Source: Phymorhynchus buccinoides
Lineage: Eukaryota > Mollusca > Gastropoda > Neogastropoda > Raphitomidae
Assembly (NCBI GenBank): GCA_017654935.2
Contig: CM065693.1
Location: 20,065,591 to 20,129,590 of the forward strand
Length of the DNA stretch: 64,000 nucleotides
Direction of reading: 5' to 3'
Shown here in pieces: positions 12,601 through 20,426 of this stretch (position 1 is the first letter of the stretch; each line of letters begins with the position of its first letter). Below the pieces are notes generated by a model that saw only the letters and a program-made list of their open reading frames with translations, was not told where the DNA came from and did no database searches. The position numbers were made by a program, and so were the translations under genes.

Positions 12601-12982
12601 GCATGGGGGGCAAGGTGCTGTCAGGAATTCTCCGCCGCTACGCACACCAACCCAGGCACACACGCAGCGGGTTTCCCGACCTGACCTTGTGGAACACCAC
12701 CACCAAGCAGCTCAAGGTGAAGGGTGTAGAGCGAATACACAGTCATACTTCCCTCTTGGTACGATGTTCTGAAAATCTGAAGGCGAATGTTTTGTGAAAT
12801 GTCCTTTTAATTTAGAGGATGACACACACTGTTCCGCGCTGTTTCTCTTGTTAAGATAACGTGAATATAACGAACTCTATAAGATCGTGAAGGGAGACTG
12901 CGAATAGCTCATTCACGAGGTTCACCTCGTAATCCAATAAAATTTCTGGAAAGTGCGCGTGCGTTTCTCGTGGGTTGTGTGC

Positions 12983-13013
<31 letters not shown>

Positions 13014-14373
13014 GTCTGTGCGTATGTTTTCCATTGGCTTTCTATTTATAATTTTGTTTGAGAAAGAAATTTTATTGGACGTGCTTCTGAATCTATATGG
13101 GTCAAAAGGTGATTGGGCAATCCGTTTGAGATTCTTTCGACTTCTCATTGAGTTATCTACTTTTGAGTTAGTTTAGCAACGGACACAGGACACATCGTCA
13201 AACAGTGTGTGTCATCCTCTAAAATAGAAGATTATCTTGCAAAAATATTTGCCTTCAAATTTTCATAACATCTTACCAAAAGGGAAGTATCCCTATAGTA
13301 ATTTGTATGATTCGCCCTAGAGTAGAAAGGGAAGGGACGAGGGTTTAATCTAGGTGAAATGGCAAATTTTGTAGTAGTGGACAAAGGGAATGGAATTAAC
13401 CCTTTTGCCGCCAGACATATTTCAGCCCAAAATTTCCATTAAACTTAACAGGGTAGAGAAAATAAAATATCTGCAATATTGGGAATTCATCTGTGATGTG
13501 CATAACATTAGGCCTATCCTTATCTCCCAAAATTAAGAAAATAAGATAATGAAATAACAGGCCCTAATTTGATGCCTTTTAGTAACATGGGTGTTAAACC
13601 ATTGTGGTGCATAAATGCGACATTGGCGGTGAAAGGGTTAAGAGGAGCAAGGTAGATTTTACTTCTTTATTTTTAATTATTAGAGGAGAAATACATCTAA
13701 AAAAAAAAGGGGTTAAGATAGTGAGAAAATTCAGTTCCCTTCACCAACAAAAATAGAGATATTAAATTTCAGCTTTCACTTTTAATGCAAACGGCTAAGG
13801 GCTACAGCTCCACCTAAGCAGCTCACGGGTGCGCTCTGTGTGTGTTCTTGTAAATTTAAATGGATGATTCTTTTGACACAGTATTTCAACAAGTTCATGT
13901 ATGCATGTTTACGCTCAGTTGTGGAAACTTTCTTGTTGGAGTACTCCTATTTTGTTAAAAATACACTTATTTTGGATTTCAAATACCTGAAGCCCAATTT
14001 GAGGGTAAACAGGTCTGTGTGTTGTTTTCAGATCTGTGAGGTGAAGGGCCCTGGAGACCGCCTGTCTCACAAACAGACGTTGTGGCTGGACCATCTGCTG
14101 AAGCTGGGGGTGGATGCTGAGGTCTGCCACGTCAAACGTGAGTGGTATTATTTAGGGTATTATTAGGTACTTTATAGTCAGAGGCGTCTCTGTGAAATTC
14201 GGGTTGCTCCCACCTGGAGAGCGCATCGCAGCCAGAAGCGCGCCACCCAATTTAAAAATAATAAATTTGCATGCGATTTTTGTGTGACTGATGACTGGGG
14301 GGGGGGTAAATTTTGACCAAATGACAACTTTTTTGTTGCCACTGGGTTTAGCGTATGCCAAGTGCATGGGCAC

Positions 14374-14407
<34 letters not shown>

Positions 14408-15534
14408 TTCCGAGTGGTTCTTCATCATGTTAACCCTTTCACTGCCAGCCTTATTTCAGCAAAGAATGTCCATTAAATTTAAATTTACCTGGGTAGAGAA
14501 CAAAACCCATCTGCAGTATTAGGTCTAGCCTTACTTCCCAAAACTAAGACAATAGGGTCTTTGGATAATAGACCCCAATTTGGTGCCTTTTAGTGACATA
14601 GGTGTTAAATCACTGTGGTGCATAAATGCGACATTGGCGGTGAAAGGGTTAACGTGTTCATTATGTAGGGGGGAAAATCATTAATTGAAGGTGAGATGGG
14701 AGATGGTATGGTAAAGCTGTAGGTTTCTCAGAATGCAATGTGATTGTCCAAAAACCAATTCATGGGTAAGTAAACTTTATATGCAAATGATTGATTTATA
14801 TTGCCTGAGGAAAAGTATGAAATATACAAGATGAAGAGCTTGGTGTCTTTTCGTACTTGTCAAATGATTCACTCTTAATTCAATGTGTTGATAATTGATT
14901 TTGATGAGCACCTATAACTTCACTTCAGATATTTGTCCATGTTTATGTTATGTATCTGATCATACCACATGTAGCCGGTACTAGTCTTTCAGATTTATTT
15001 AATTTTATGGTTCATTTTCTTGACTGAAATTATTGGCCGGTCATTCAGATTTGTTCAAATTCATGGTTCTTTTTCTTGGCTGAGATTATTGGCTTTTTAA
15101 CCCTTTCACCGCCAGCCATCATTGAGTCAAAAATTTCCATGCTTTGCAGTATTTTGGGATTTATCCGAGACATTTAGAATCGGGTTAATCCTTACTGCCT
15201 AAATTTAGGAACACAATATTGAATAACAGACCCTGATTTCAAGTTTTTATGACATGGTTGCTAATCATTGTGGTGCAAAAATGCGACATTGGCGGTGAAA
15301 GGGTTAAGATTTGTCAACTGGTATATTTGTCTAATGGTATATTAGTTGACTGGGTGTAGTGTTTACTCATGTTTTGCCCTTCTTTTCAGGTATAGTATTT
15401 TATTGTTTGCTATTTGGCACTTTTAATGTTCTTTAAATAAAATTCTATTGAATGTTTGCGTTTGCTTTTCATTTGCAGCGGTTGGTGTAAAGAAGCTGAA
15501 ACCTATCTCCAAACAACCCTCAGATAATGAGTAG
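2697..15534 (+). CDS. FAN1: FAN1 nuclease, 3' part of gene (8 exons)
   Basis: Fanconi-associated nuclease 1 is a nuclear structure-specific 5' flap endo/exonuclease recruited by ubiquitinated FANCD2 for interstrand-crosslink repair. Eight spliced exons encode 379 residues that line up with the C-terminal third of animal FAN1. Residues 1-184 match the helical TPR-like region; residues 185-379 are the VRR-NUC domain. The catalytic set is complete: Glu in HAEGS (E189), Asp in FPDL (D314), and Glu and Lys in CEVK (E329, K331), equivalent to human E834, D960, E975 and K977 with nearly identical spacing (125 and 15 residues against 126 and 15). All intron phases join without frameshift. The UBZ and SAP regions must be encoded before the window. 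Introns are full of transposons, and the Glu exon has two upstream partial copies. Identity is secure; only the start of the first exon is uncertain. Confidence 0.95.
2925..3244. repeat. Dispersed SINE-like repeat (family S1)
   Basis: Begins GGTTAGGTTAGGTACATTG at the exon A donor and continues through CTGTGAAATTCGGGTTGCTC and GACCTCGGTTTATCGTCTCA. Copies: 9229-9318 (5' part, also starting GGTTAGGTTAGGT), 14160-14425, a fragment near 1605, and a related TCTCATCCGAAGGAC piece near 47255. Promoter boxes were not convincingly identified, so SINE is only a guess. Confidence 0.7.
3245..3770. repeat. Fold-back element with about 130-bp arms
   Basis: The left arm (about 3245-3375) is the reverse complement of the right arm (about 3618-3768). 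Shared blocks include CTCCGCCAAGGAGGAATCGC, CCAGAGCAAAG, ATCTCGACGTGTTTCT and ATCCATCAGGGT. The loop of about 240 nt is AT-rich. No coding capacity. It follows directly on the S1 repeat inside the FAN1 intron. Confidence 0.78.
4150..4335 (-). repeat. Dispersed repeat (family S2)
   Basis: Shares GGAAGTTACAAGCACAGAAC, GGGGGAACTATTT and CCCGGTATCCCCACGGGG with copies at 12235-12490 (reverse), 39590-39700, 40318-40475 (reverse), 59010-59480 and 60495-60780. A poly-G run follows at 4449-4466. The ends are not sharply defined. Confidence 0.7.
5155..5330. mobile_element. pogo/Tigger-like MITE (family P1)
   Basis: 176 bp with perfect outer inverted ends CAGTGGAACCTCCCTTATAA, flanked by TA on both sides (5153-5154, 5331-5332). 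The interior is built from degenerate ATAAGGGAGG motifs. TA duplication and the CAGTGGAACC end are typical of non-autonomous Tc1/mariner-pogo elements. Confidence 0.85.
5790..5945 (+). repeat. SINE/LINE-tail repeat with TTA microsatellite
   Basis: Contains GTAAAGCGCTTTGGGCTC and AAGCGCTATATAAATG followed by (TTA)n, a widespread animal retroposon tail. Related tails at 10670-10745 and 11030-11112; a reverse copy of the upstream body (CCGCGAGGC, GAGCCAGTCCC) at 9625-9735. Confidence 0.75.
5941..6150. repeat. Pentanucleotide microsatellite (TATAC/TATGC)
   Basis: About 41 units of a 5-bp motif, mostly TATAC with scattered TATGC. It begins where the TTA tail of the preceding retroposon ends, and stops about 50 nt before the next FAN1 exon. 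Long open frames here are artefacts. Confidence 0.97.
6204..6365 (+). CDS. FAN1: FAN1 exon B
   Basis: 54 codons, phase 0 at both ends (TTCAG|GCG and AAG|GTTTGG). Encodes IQDGLADPLVRVGHRLSLFL, the conserved GLADP-GHRLSLY block of FAN1. A GT microsatellite begins about 25 nt after the donor. Confidence 0.93.
6391..6915. repeat. GT-rich microsatellite cluster
   Basis: Three blocks of (GT)n with GC interruptions: about 6391-6476, 6516-6540 and 6715-6760, with shorter runs to about 6905. Intronic, with no coding signal between blocks. Confidence 0.95.
7090..7336. mobile_element. Family A MITE
   Basis: Complete copy with TTAACCCTTTCACCGCCA at the left and GGCAGCGAAAGGGTTAA at the right; TTAA at both ends. 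Confidence 0.9.
7410..7572 (+). CDS. FAN1: FAN1 exon C
   Basis: 163 nt, enters in phase 0 (CAACAG|ACA) and leaves in phase 1 (CAAG|GTTTGT). Encodes FVEGRVLPHSLPGSRYQF, a short glycine-rich loop (GLGGGGGEG) and CNVEQIVLDHYKVHGFPQG, matching the FAN1 segment just before the nuclease domain. The glycine loop is an expansion relative to the vertebrate proteins as I know them. Confidence 0.93.
7573..8019. other. AT-rich intron, nothing recognised
   Basis: Intron sequence following exon C. No repeat shared with the rest of the window and no coding signal was seen. Confidence 0.5.
8020..8370 (-). repeat. Dispersed repeat (family S3)
   Basis: Contains CAGCTAGGGATGAGAACATT, CATGTGGGCAGCCACA-type sequence and AACATTTTGATG, shared with 50335-50645 and, in reverse, about 12090-12240. 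An internal 41-bp tandem duplication (AGACAATCCCTGCATAACT) lies at about 8237-8297. Confidence 0.72.
8655..8900 (+). repeat. Two tandem partial copies of FAN1 exon D 5' end
   Basis: The block that starts exon D (GAAGGGTCTGTGGTGT) occurs three times: 8665, 8778 and 8912, spaced 113 and 134 bp. The second copy is nearly identical to the start of exon D and includes its acceptor (GCTGTTCCAG|GGATCC). Both extra copies end at GTGAGCC, a possible donor. The duplicated unit covers the intron end plus the first 60-70 nt of the exon. Confidence 0.92.
8767..8865 (+). other. Candidate FAN1 cassette exon (copy 2)
   Basis: If spliced from CCAG|GG (8767) to G|GTGAGC (8866), this is 99 nt, open in the FAN1 frame and phase 1 at both ends. 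It would insert 33 residues starting GIHAEGSVVSSLFCLYFW ahead of the regular exon D and duplicate the catalytic Glu. This is a prediction; no transcript evidence was available. Confidence 0.35.
8901..9097 (+). CDS. FAN1: FAN1 exon D (catalytic Glu)
   Basis: Acceptor CCAG|GG in phase 1, donor CAG|GTCAGC in phase 0. Encodes GIHAEGSVVSSLFCLYFWEI, then FMEVEDAF and CPLDLHTDAFYQRRQ, matching the start of the VRR-NUC domain. The Glu of HAEGS is the metal-binding residue equivalent to human E834. Confidence 0.95.
9190..9800. repeat. Tandem array of about 120-bp units with two insertions
   Basis: Units share ATCAAACTGTCAGTGATCAC, CCATGTGCATCTT, CAGCCTTATTCTTCCTT and GAGAGTTCAA. Pieces at about 9195-9230 plus 9316-9430, 9430-9555, 9555-9632 and 9736-9800. 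An S1 repeat (9229-9318) and a (TAG)n plus reverse retroposon piece (9632-9735) split it. Confidence 0.8.
10080..10310. repeat. Possible dispersed repeat with TGACCTTGACC motif
   Basis: Contains CAGTGACCTTGACCTTTGAC and ends GCGATCGCGGTTGGTAAC. This style of sequence is common as an interspersed repeat in invertebrates, but there is no second copy here to prove it. Confidence 0.4.
10774..11004. mobile_element. piggyBac-like MITE (family B)
   Basis: TTAACTCCTTGACTGCCA at the left, TGGCAGTCAAGGGGTTAA at the right, TTAA on both sides. The interior contains TGATGACATCACTGATGATG. Other copies at 11870-12083 and 25006-25215. Confidence 0.88.
11114..11480. mobile_element. P1 MITE interrupted by a second element
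   Basis: Ends CAGTGGAACCTCCCTTATAA in inverted orientation, TA on both sides (11112-11113, 11481-11482). The element is broken at ATAATG by 11263-11447. The right end lies 16 nt before FAN1 exon E, so the acceptor region is only 16 nt of non-transposon sequence. Confidence 0.88.
11263..11447. mobile_element. MITE with CAGGCATGGTAG ends, perfect 6-bp TSD
   Basis: 185 bp, CAGGCATGGTAG at the left and CTACCATGCCTG at the right, flanked by ATAATG at 11257-11262 and 11448-11453. The uninterrupted host sequence (TCTTATAATGGGAGG) is present once in the P1 copies at 5290 and 60145, so the 6-bp duplication is proven by comparison. Confidence 0.92.
11497..11595 (+). CDS. FAN1: FAN1 exon E
   Basis: 33 codons, phase 0 both sides (GTCCAG|GCC, CAG|GTCGGT). 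Encodes LADTWEKQHGVMC and GINWDRFTS, matching the W-x(n)-NWDRF segment of FAN1. Confidence 0.93.
11678..11862. mobile_element. MITE with CAGGGCTCCCA ends
   Basis: Starts CAGGGCTCCCAAT, ends CTGGGAGCCCTG, about 185 bp. Related copies at 27617-27802 (reverse) and 32066-32281. CAGGG ends suggest a hAT-type element, but no clean 8-bp duplication was found. Confidence 0.75.
11870..12083. mobile_element. Family B MITE
   Basis: TTAACCCCTTGACTGCCA to TGGCAGTCAAGGGGTTAA, TTAA on both sides. Best-preserved ends of its family. Confidence 0.9.
12085..12495. repeat. S3 and S2 repeats, reverse orientation
   Basis: 12090-12240 matches the S3 family (CACATGGCGGGGTAATC, AGCTGATGCACTTGTACC-type); 12235-12490 matches the S2 family (GTTCCCCCATCTTCTG, GTTAGGCACATAACGGCAGC). 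Confidence 0.68.
12588..12716 (+). CDS. FAN1: FAN1 exon F (catalytic Asp)
   Basis: 43 codons, phase 0 both sides (TTTGCAG|GGT, AAG|GTGAAG). Encodes LVSCMGGKVLSGILRRY and GFPDLTLWN; the Asp of PDL is the VRR-NUC catalytic residue equivalent to human D960. Confidence 0.96.
12723..13325. mobile_element. Long-TIR element, arms about 110 bp
   Basis: The left arm (about 12723-12835) and right arm (about 13200-13325) are imperfect reverse complements. The inner part TTTAGAGGATGACACACACTG is nearly perfect, and outer parts share GGCGAATGTTTTG-type and ACTTCCCTCTTGGTA-type blocks. The interior holds a GA microsatellite (about 12985-13010). The left end begins within about 10 nt of the FAN1 exon F donor. 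No coding capacity. Confidence 0.75.
13396..13641. mobile_element. Family A MITE
   Basis: TTAACCCTTTTGCCGCCA to TTGGCGGTGAAAGGGTTAA, TTAA at both ends. Confidence 0.9.
14032..14137 (+). CDS. FAN1: FAN1 exon G (catalytic Glu-x-Lys)
   Basis: Acceptor TTTTCAG|ATC (phase 0), donor AAAC|GTGAGT (phase 1). Encodes ICEVKGPGDRLSHKQTLWLD and KLGVDAEVCHVK; EVK carries the residues equivalent to human E975 and K977. Confidence 0.96.
14160..14425. repeat. S1 repeat copy
   Basis: Begins about 25 nt after the exon G donor and runs through CTGTGAAATTCGGGTTGCTC to CGGTTTATCGTCTCATCCGA. Shares a poly-G interruption near 14297. Confidence 0.72.
14430..14652. mobile_element. Family A MITE
   Basis: TTAACCCTTTCACTGCCA to TTGGCGGTGAAAGGGTTAA, with TTAA at both ends; it has the undisturbed internal TTAA context that shows how the nested copies at 1673-2393 arose. 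Confidence 0.9.
15097..15307. mobile_element. Family A MITE
   Basis: TTAACCCTTTCACCGCCA to TTGGCGGTGAAAGGGTTAA; the interior is more diverged and shorter than in other copies. Confidence 0.88.
15479..15534 (+). CDS. FAN1: FAN1 exon H and stop
   Basis: Acceptor TTTGCAG|CG completes a Pro codon split after exon G. Encodes VGVKKLKPISKQPSDNE then TAG at 15532-15534. Position and V-G-V-K start match the short FAN1 C-terminus. Confidence 0.93.
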
Positions 15535-15617
15535 AGGAGAGGAATCTGATGGCAACTTCCTGAAATTCTTAGGCCTGCTTCTTGGATTTGGTCTTCCACG
15601 CTGTACATTTTATTGTA

Positions 15618-16211
15618 CAGTGGAATCCGCTTTATCAGCCACTTTTGGGACCAGGCAAAATGTGGCCGATAAAGCGAATCGGCCGATAAAACGAATATCG
15701 AGATACTGTATGACGCAATTATGCAAGTCAAAAGCAATGACGTCAAAATTAAATGTTGCAGTTGAAATTCCAATTCTTTCCCCTTTTGTGATGTGTGTGT
15801 GTGTTTGTTCATACAGTACAGTGTATGTGTACTGTATGTGAACACTTTATTAATCCTACAACTTGACAGAAGCACGAGTAAAAGACTGATTTTGTTTTCT
15901 TGAGTGATTTTAACGCCATGCAGGGTCTTTCAATTGACAACAGCTCACCTTCCAACTTCACACTCAACCATGTAAACGTCAAAAGCGTGTTGTCAGTTGT
16001 TTTCCCTCTCAAAAAAGGGGGGGGGGGGGGGTAAAGAGGAAAAATTAGAGAGAAAAAGTGGCCAATAAAACGAAATTGAAGATTTCAGCTTTGGCCGTAA
16101 AAACGAACAAAATAACACATGCTTAAGAAGAAAAAATTCCGTATATTAGGAAATTGGCCGATTAAGCGGCTTTGGCCGATTATCCGAAGGCCGATAAAGC
16201 GGATTCCACTG
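15618..16211. mobile_element. pogo/Tigger-like MITE in FAN1 3' region
   Basis: 594 bp with inverted ends CAGTGGAATCCGCTTTATC, TA on both sides. The interior repeats GGCCGATAAA motifs. It starts 84 nt after the FAN1 stop and contains an AATAAA at 16064-16069, so it may form the end of the FAN1 transcript. A poly-G run lies at 16018-16030. Confidence 0.85.
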
Positions 16212-17392
16212 TACAAAACTGCAGTTCTTACAATGGATTCCTATTGTATGTACTTGTCAGTTAGCTACAACTGGTGCAGCTTCCCTTTTTCCTCACCTGA
16301 ATGCAAGGGTGCAACTCCCGAAATGAAAAAAAGAAAGAAAGGCAGAGGCCCAGGGCCCCGGCGGGGTGCAGGGACAGAGCCCTGTTGGTGGATTCAGGGG
16401 GGCAACGCAAGAGAGAGAGAGAGATAACGAGAGTTACAATGATGGATAGACAGTTTGAGTCCGATAAGCCTTGTAAAAATGATTGCATTGCCTTTGAAAA
16501 CAATACGGCATCACCATGCTGTTTTTTCAAAATTCCCAGAGAGATTTCCACGATAGAACAACCAAGTTCAAAACGGCCCAAATCGCTTATGGTCGAAATT
16601 TTTTTTGGTAATGATTTTAAAAAACAACTGAAATTCAGTTTCTGGTAAAATTTAAAAAAAATGAAATCAGTGTGAAACTGAAAGAGTTACACCCATGTGA
16701 ATGATTTTATATAATGTACAGTCACTTTTATGTGTATCCTGTCAAGAGGATTTATGCAAATTTTCCCAGGGACAGATTCACTCGATTGCCTTGAGATTGT
16801 TTACAAGCTTGCATGAAGTGCAAACAGAAAAATAGGACATGAAAATTGCTGTCCAGTAAAGAAGAAAGAAATGTCTAGACCATCAGTGACACTTTCAAAG
16901 TGTGCGAGTGGAAAAATCCCAGCATAATCTGGAAATGGACGAGGGGATCTTTGTGCTTCCGTAGGAAAAAAATAAATAAAAAATGGTGCTTTACGTCCTC
17001 TCGGTCTGGGACACATCTGGAACATTTGTAAATACAAAGATGGTGGGAACAATACTTGAGGCAATGCAACACCAGTAAAGTCACGAATTTTGAACAATAC
17101 AGATAAGTGTAGCAGTAACCACGCCTCGGTTAAACCTCATCGGCTATGGTACTGCCACAAGTAGTATAGATGAGTAATAAAGTAAATATTGATTCCGTAG
17201 GCTAGCAATGTTGTGTACAAAGGTCATTGTATAATTCAAATTGTTTTCATCAGGCAAGGGTGTTGTGAGAGATTCGTGATCAATCCGATTCTTGAATAAT
17301 ATTGAGCGATAGTAAAGTGGTTGAATTTTGTCATGAATGTTTGAGAGATTTGTGATAATTGTTCCTATTCTTGAATATTATAAGTTATTTGG
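16212..17392. other. Intergenic, dispersed-repeat fragments
   Basis: 16300-16440 shares GGGTGCAACTCCC and a GA-rich tail with 33710-33770 plus 34560-34640 and, in reverse, 58610-58690. 16975-17165 shares CGCCTCGGTTAAACCTCATC, AAATACAAAGATGGTGGGAA and CTCTCGGTC with 45060-45235. No gene seen. Confidence 0.6.
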
Positions 17393-17522
17393 ATTTGGGC
17401 ATGGTACATGACTTTTGTGATGTCTCGACACCGTGTTCTTTAGCATACTCGAGCTGAAGCTCTCGTATGCTAAAGAGCACGGTGTCGAGACATCACAAAA
17501 GTCATGTACCATGCCCAAATAA
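17393..17522. repeat. Near-perfect hairpin, about 60-nt arms
   Basis: The left arm ATTTGGGCATGGTACATGAC... to GCATACTCGAG pairs with the right arm CTCTCGTATGC... to GTCATGTACCATGCCCAAAT across a loop of about 6 nt. Only a few mismatches over about 60 pairs. It stands alone, with no second copy in the window. Confidence 0.95.
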
Positions 17523-19200
17523 TGTATATATACCGATCTTACCATTTATATAAAAACAGCAGAAAATCACAATGCATTGAAGAGGCGAGATGCGCCTCCA
17601 TGTAGATCTGAATCATAGCAACCGCTGCACCAACATAGCAAAATCCATTAATCCACAAAGAATATAGTCCGCAGTTTACAAGGTTGAGAGCTATTTTAAT
17701 GCAAATTGAACAAATCTTCGCAATAGCAAGTCATGTCCCGAATGATATTTAGTGTTTAAACTTATTGCACAGATTAAGACCATATGAACCGGATCAGTTT
17801 TGGGGTGGAAAATAAAGTAAACTTACTGCATTGAAAATAGGGGAGAACGGAGCTGGTCCGCCTACTTTTTAGCTTTTCTCACCAAAAAAGGTAAGCCAAC
17901 TGAAGTAGAAGCTCATTTTTAGACCACCTGTTGAGTAAATGTATGGACATGTCGACAACATACGTTTATAGAAAATTCAGTTGATTGAGATTCATTCGTT
18001 ACAAATAATAGCAAAAATTAGACTTTTTTGCTCTTAACTTCTCAAATCAATGGACACTTTCCAATCTTACACAGGACACGGCAGGACAGCATGAGGCTTT
18101 CACAAGATCAAAATAATTCTACAGCAAAACACTTGAACCTTGAGGAACCTGTCGCGGGGTCGGACAAGCCCTGATATCCCCTACTTTTGTCGCCCAGAAA
18201 ATTGTCATCACCCAATGATGCATTTTTTGTTTGATGACGTAAAAGTGGTGCTGACGTGTGAGTAAGCAAGACAAGATCTTTTGGCTTTCTTCATAACAAA
18301 AGCGCCACGAACGCTCCGGTGGAAATCTAGTCGACTTCTGTACATCAAAACTTCAGAAGCTAATGATTACCAACAATAATAGATAACAACTGTAAATATC
18401 GTGTTGGTGTTGACAAACGGTAAATACATTCTAATGATATTAATTATGTTTGAATGCACGGACCTAATGATATTCATTATGTATTCTTGCACAAAAACTC
18501 ATGCACATTTTACACCGAGTTAAACGCATTAATGAAATGTAAATGATAATAATGAGATCTAAAAACAAGGAGTTAATGCGATAATTAGATGTTACAATAA
18601 GTGTTTTGGTGGCACTCGGCTGGGCCTTCTTTCTCATGTTTGGAGATCGGTATATTCATGGATGCAACTACACAAAATGAAAAATCCTGAAAGGCCGGGG
18701 TCCAGGGGTAATGTCCCCCTGCAGCTGAAGCAAAAATTGATTTATGAAGGTGTTTTAGTTTCCTTTTTCCACAATTTATACAAATGCTTATTATAAGCTC
18801 AAAATAAAAGTAGAGTTGAGTTGAAGGCGTTTGAAAAACACAGCGACCCATGAATATTGATTGATAGTAAAGTTGTCTAATGTTGAGATATTTTCTTTTT
18901 CTTAACTTACCGTTTCTTATAATACAAGTTGTCTGACTTTTTATTCAGAAGGAAACAAATGCAAATCCAGTCAAGTGCAAGATGGCTGTTGGTCCAAACT
19001 GTGATAATTTGTAAATTGGATTTTGATCTCTTTAAAACAGTTAATGAAGTTGGTTTAATTGTACAGGTGTATTGCTAAATCAGCTCGCCAATGCTGCGCG
19101 AGTAGGATTTAAAATTTCAGTGCAGCTGTGTTAACCAAACCTTAGTACATCTAGTAATAAAGATGGTTCTAAGTGAAATGATAAATTTTGATGGTATAAT
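17523..19200. other. Intergenic, nothing recognised
   Basis: AT-rich. No coding exon, no repeat clearly shared with the rest of the window except a short CAGCTGCAGGGGGACATTACC-like piece near 18705-18725 (reverse form near 58605). Confidence 0.5.
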
Positions 19201-19207
19201 TTAAACC

Positions 19208-19360
19208 AGGGCCTGTATTCACGTTGAGATAGCATGAGACTTAGCATGATGCTAACTTAGCTCTTCCAATGTCCTATAGGATTTAATAGGACTTTTGGAA
19301 GAGCTTCAAAGTTAGCAACATGCTAAGTCTCATGCTACCTCAACATGAATACAGGCCCTT
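19208..19360. mobile_element. Fold-back MITE, GGGCCTGTATTCA ends
   Basis: About 150 bp and almost fully palindromic: GGGCCTGTATTCACGTTGAG at the left is matched at the right by CTCAACATGAATACAGGCCC with one mismatch. Inner blocks ATGAGACTTAGCATG and GAGCTCTTCCAA-type sequence are also paired. Confidence 0.88.
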
Positions 19361-19599
19361 GGTATTGATTTTTTTTCTTTTTGTATTACTCCCATGAATC
19401 TGAACTGAAGTTTTCATTGTGTCTCAACTAGTGTGCTAGGAATAAGTCATGTAAAGAAAAGCGGCAAGGTTGGTGTGCAATCACGTTGCTTTTGATGAAG
19501 ATTGTGAAGCAAAGAACACAGGCATTTAAAGAAAGGAAGACGACATGCACAGAATGTTTGAGGAGTTATTAATTGAATTGTGTGCGTGTTTAAATTAAA

Positions 19600-19858
19600 C
19601 ACCCTTTGCTATAAATCTATCCATAAAGCTGCTCCATCTTACCTCTGCGACAATATTTCCATCTATACGCCAGCTCACACTTTACGTTCAGTTTCTGACC
19701 CCCTTTCTCTCCAGATCCCTAGGTATAAGCTTTCAACTGTTGGTCGGCGCTCTTTTGCTGTCTCAGGACCGACGTCCTGGAACAAACTTCCCCTTTCCCT
19801 CCATCAGCGACCGACCCTCTCTGCTTTCAAACCTAACCTCAAGATCCCCTATCATTAA
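19600..19858 (+). pseudogene. LINE ORF2 C-terminal remnant
   Basis: The translation reads YKSIHKAAPSYLCDNI, then YTPAHTLRSVSDPLSL, IPRYKLSTVGRRSFAVSGP and WNKLPLSLHQRPTLSAFK. This order (APxYL, LRS, RxxGxRSFxVxxPxxWNxLP, LSxFKxxLK) is the conserved C-terminal tail of CR1/L2-like and Jockey-like LINE ORF2 proteins. Only the last 85 or so residues remain, as expected for 5' truncation. Confidence 0.85.
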
Positions 19859-19932
19859 AGCTCCACTCTTTCTTTTGCCATTGTATTGCGTTATGAATGC
19901 TAACGTGTGTGCGCGCTTTGATTTGATTTCCA

Positions 19933-20426
19933 GGGATGTGAGAGGGCCCCAAACAAAAAAGCGTAGCCGATGGTATCGTCAAAGTACTCAAACAAAACTT
20001 TTGCCTCCGACATAAATTATTTTCGTTGCTCGCCTAGATACGGATCTTACTGTCCGTTACAGTTTCATCCAGCCAAGCCCTGTCAAATTTGTGCTGGCAT
20101 CCTTTGTCGATCTCCTCTTTCCTCACATCTATGGTGTGATAAATAATGCATACGGCTGACGATGAAAGTCACTCAATAGCTTTGAAAACATCAAAATCCT
20201 CCTTCAAAATCATAGCCGAACATATAAAAATGATGCATTGCCATTGGACGCAACTGGCCAACCACAGAGAAGCTTACAAAATTCAGTCAAGGGACTGTAC
20301 TCATGCTACAAACTGCTTTTGTTTTCACTGTGTGCGCGCGCAAAGGCTACCTAACTCGACAATCTCTCTCTGTACTTTTTTTTCAAAATAGAAAAAGCGC
20401 ATTTACGCGCAGCTCTCACATCCCTG
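19933..20426. mobile_element. MITE with CAGGGATGTGAGAG ends
   Basis: About 494 bp; left end CAGGGATGTGAGAG, right end CTCTCACATCCCTG, a 14-bp perfect inverted repeat. GATTTC occurs on both sides. A second copy lies at 28368-28858 with about 90 percent identity by eye and an intact right end. Confidence 0.87.
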
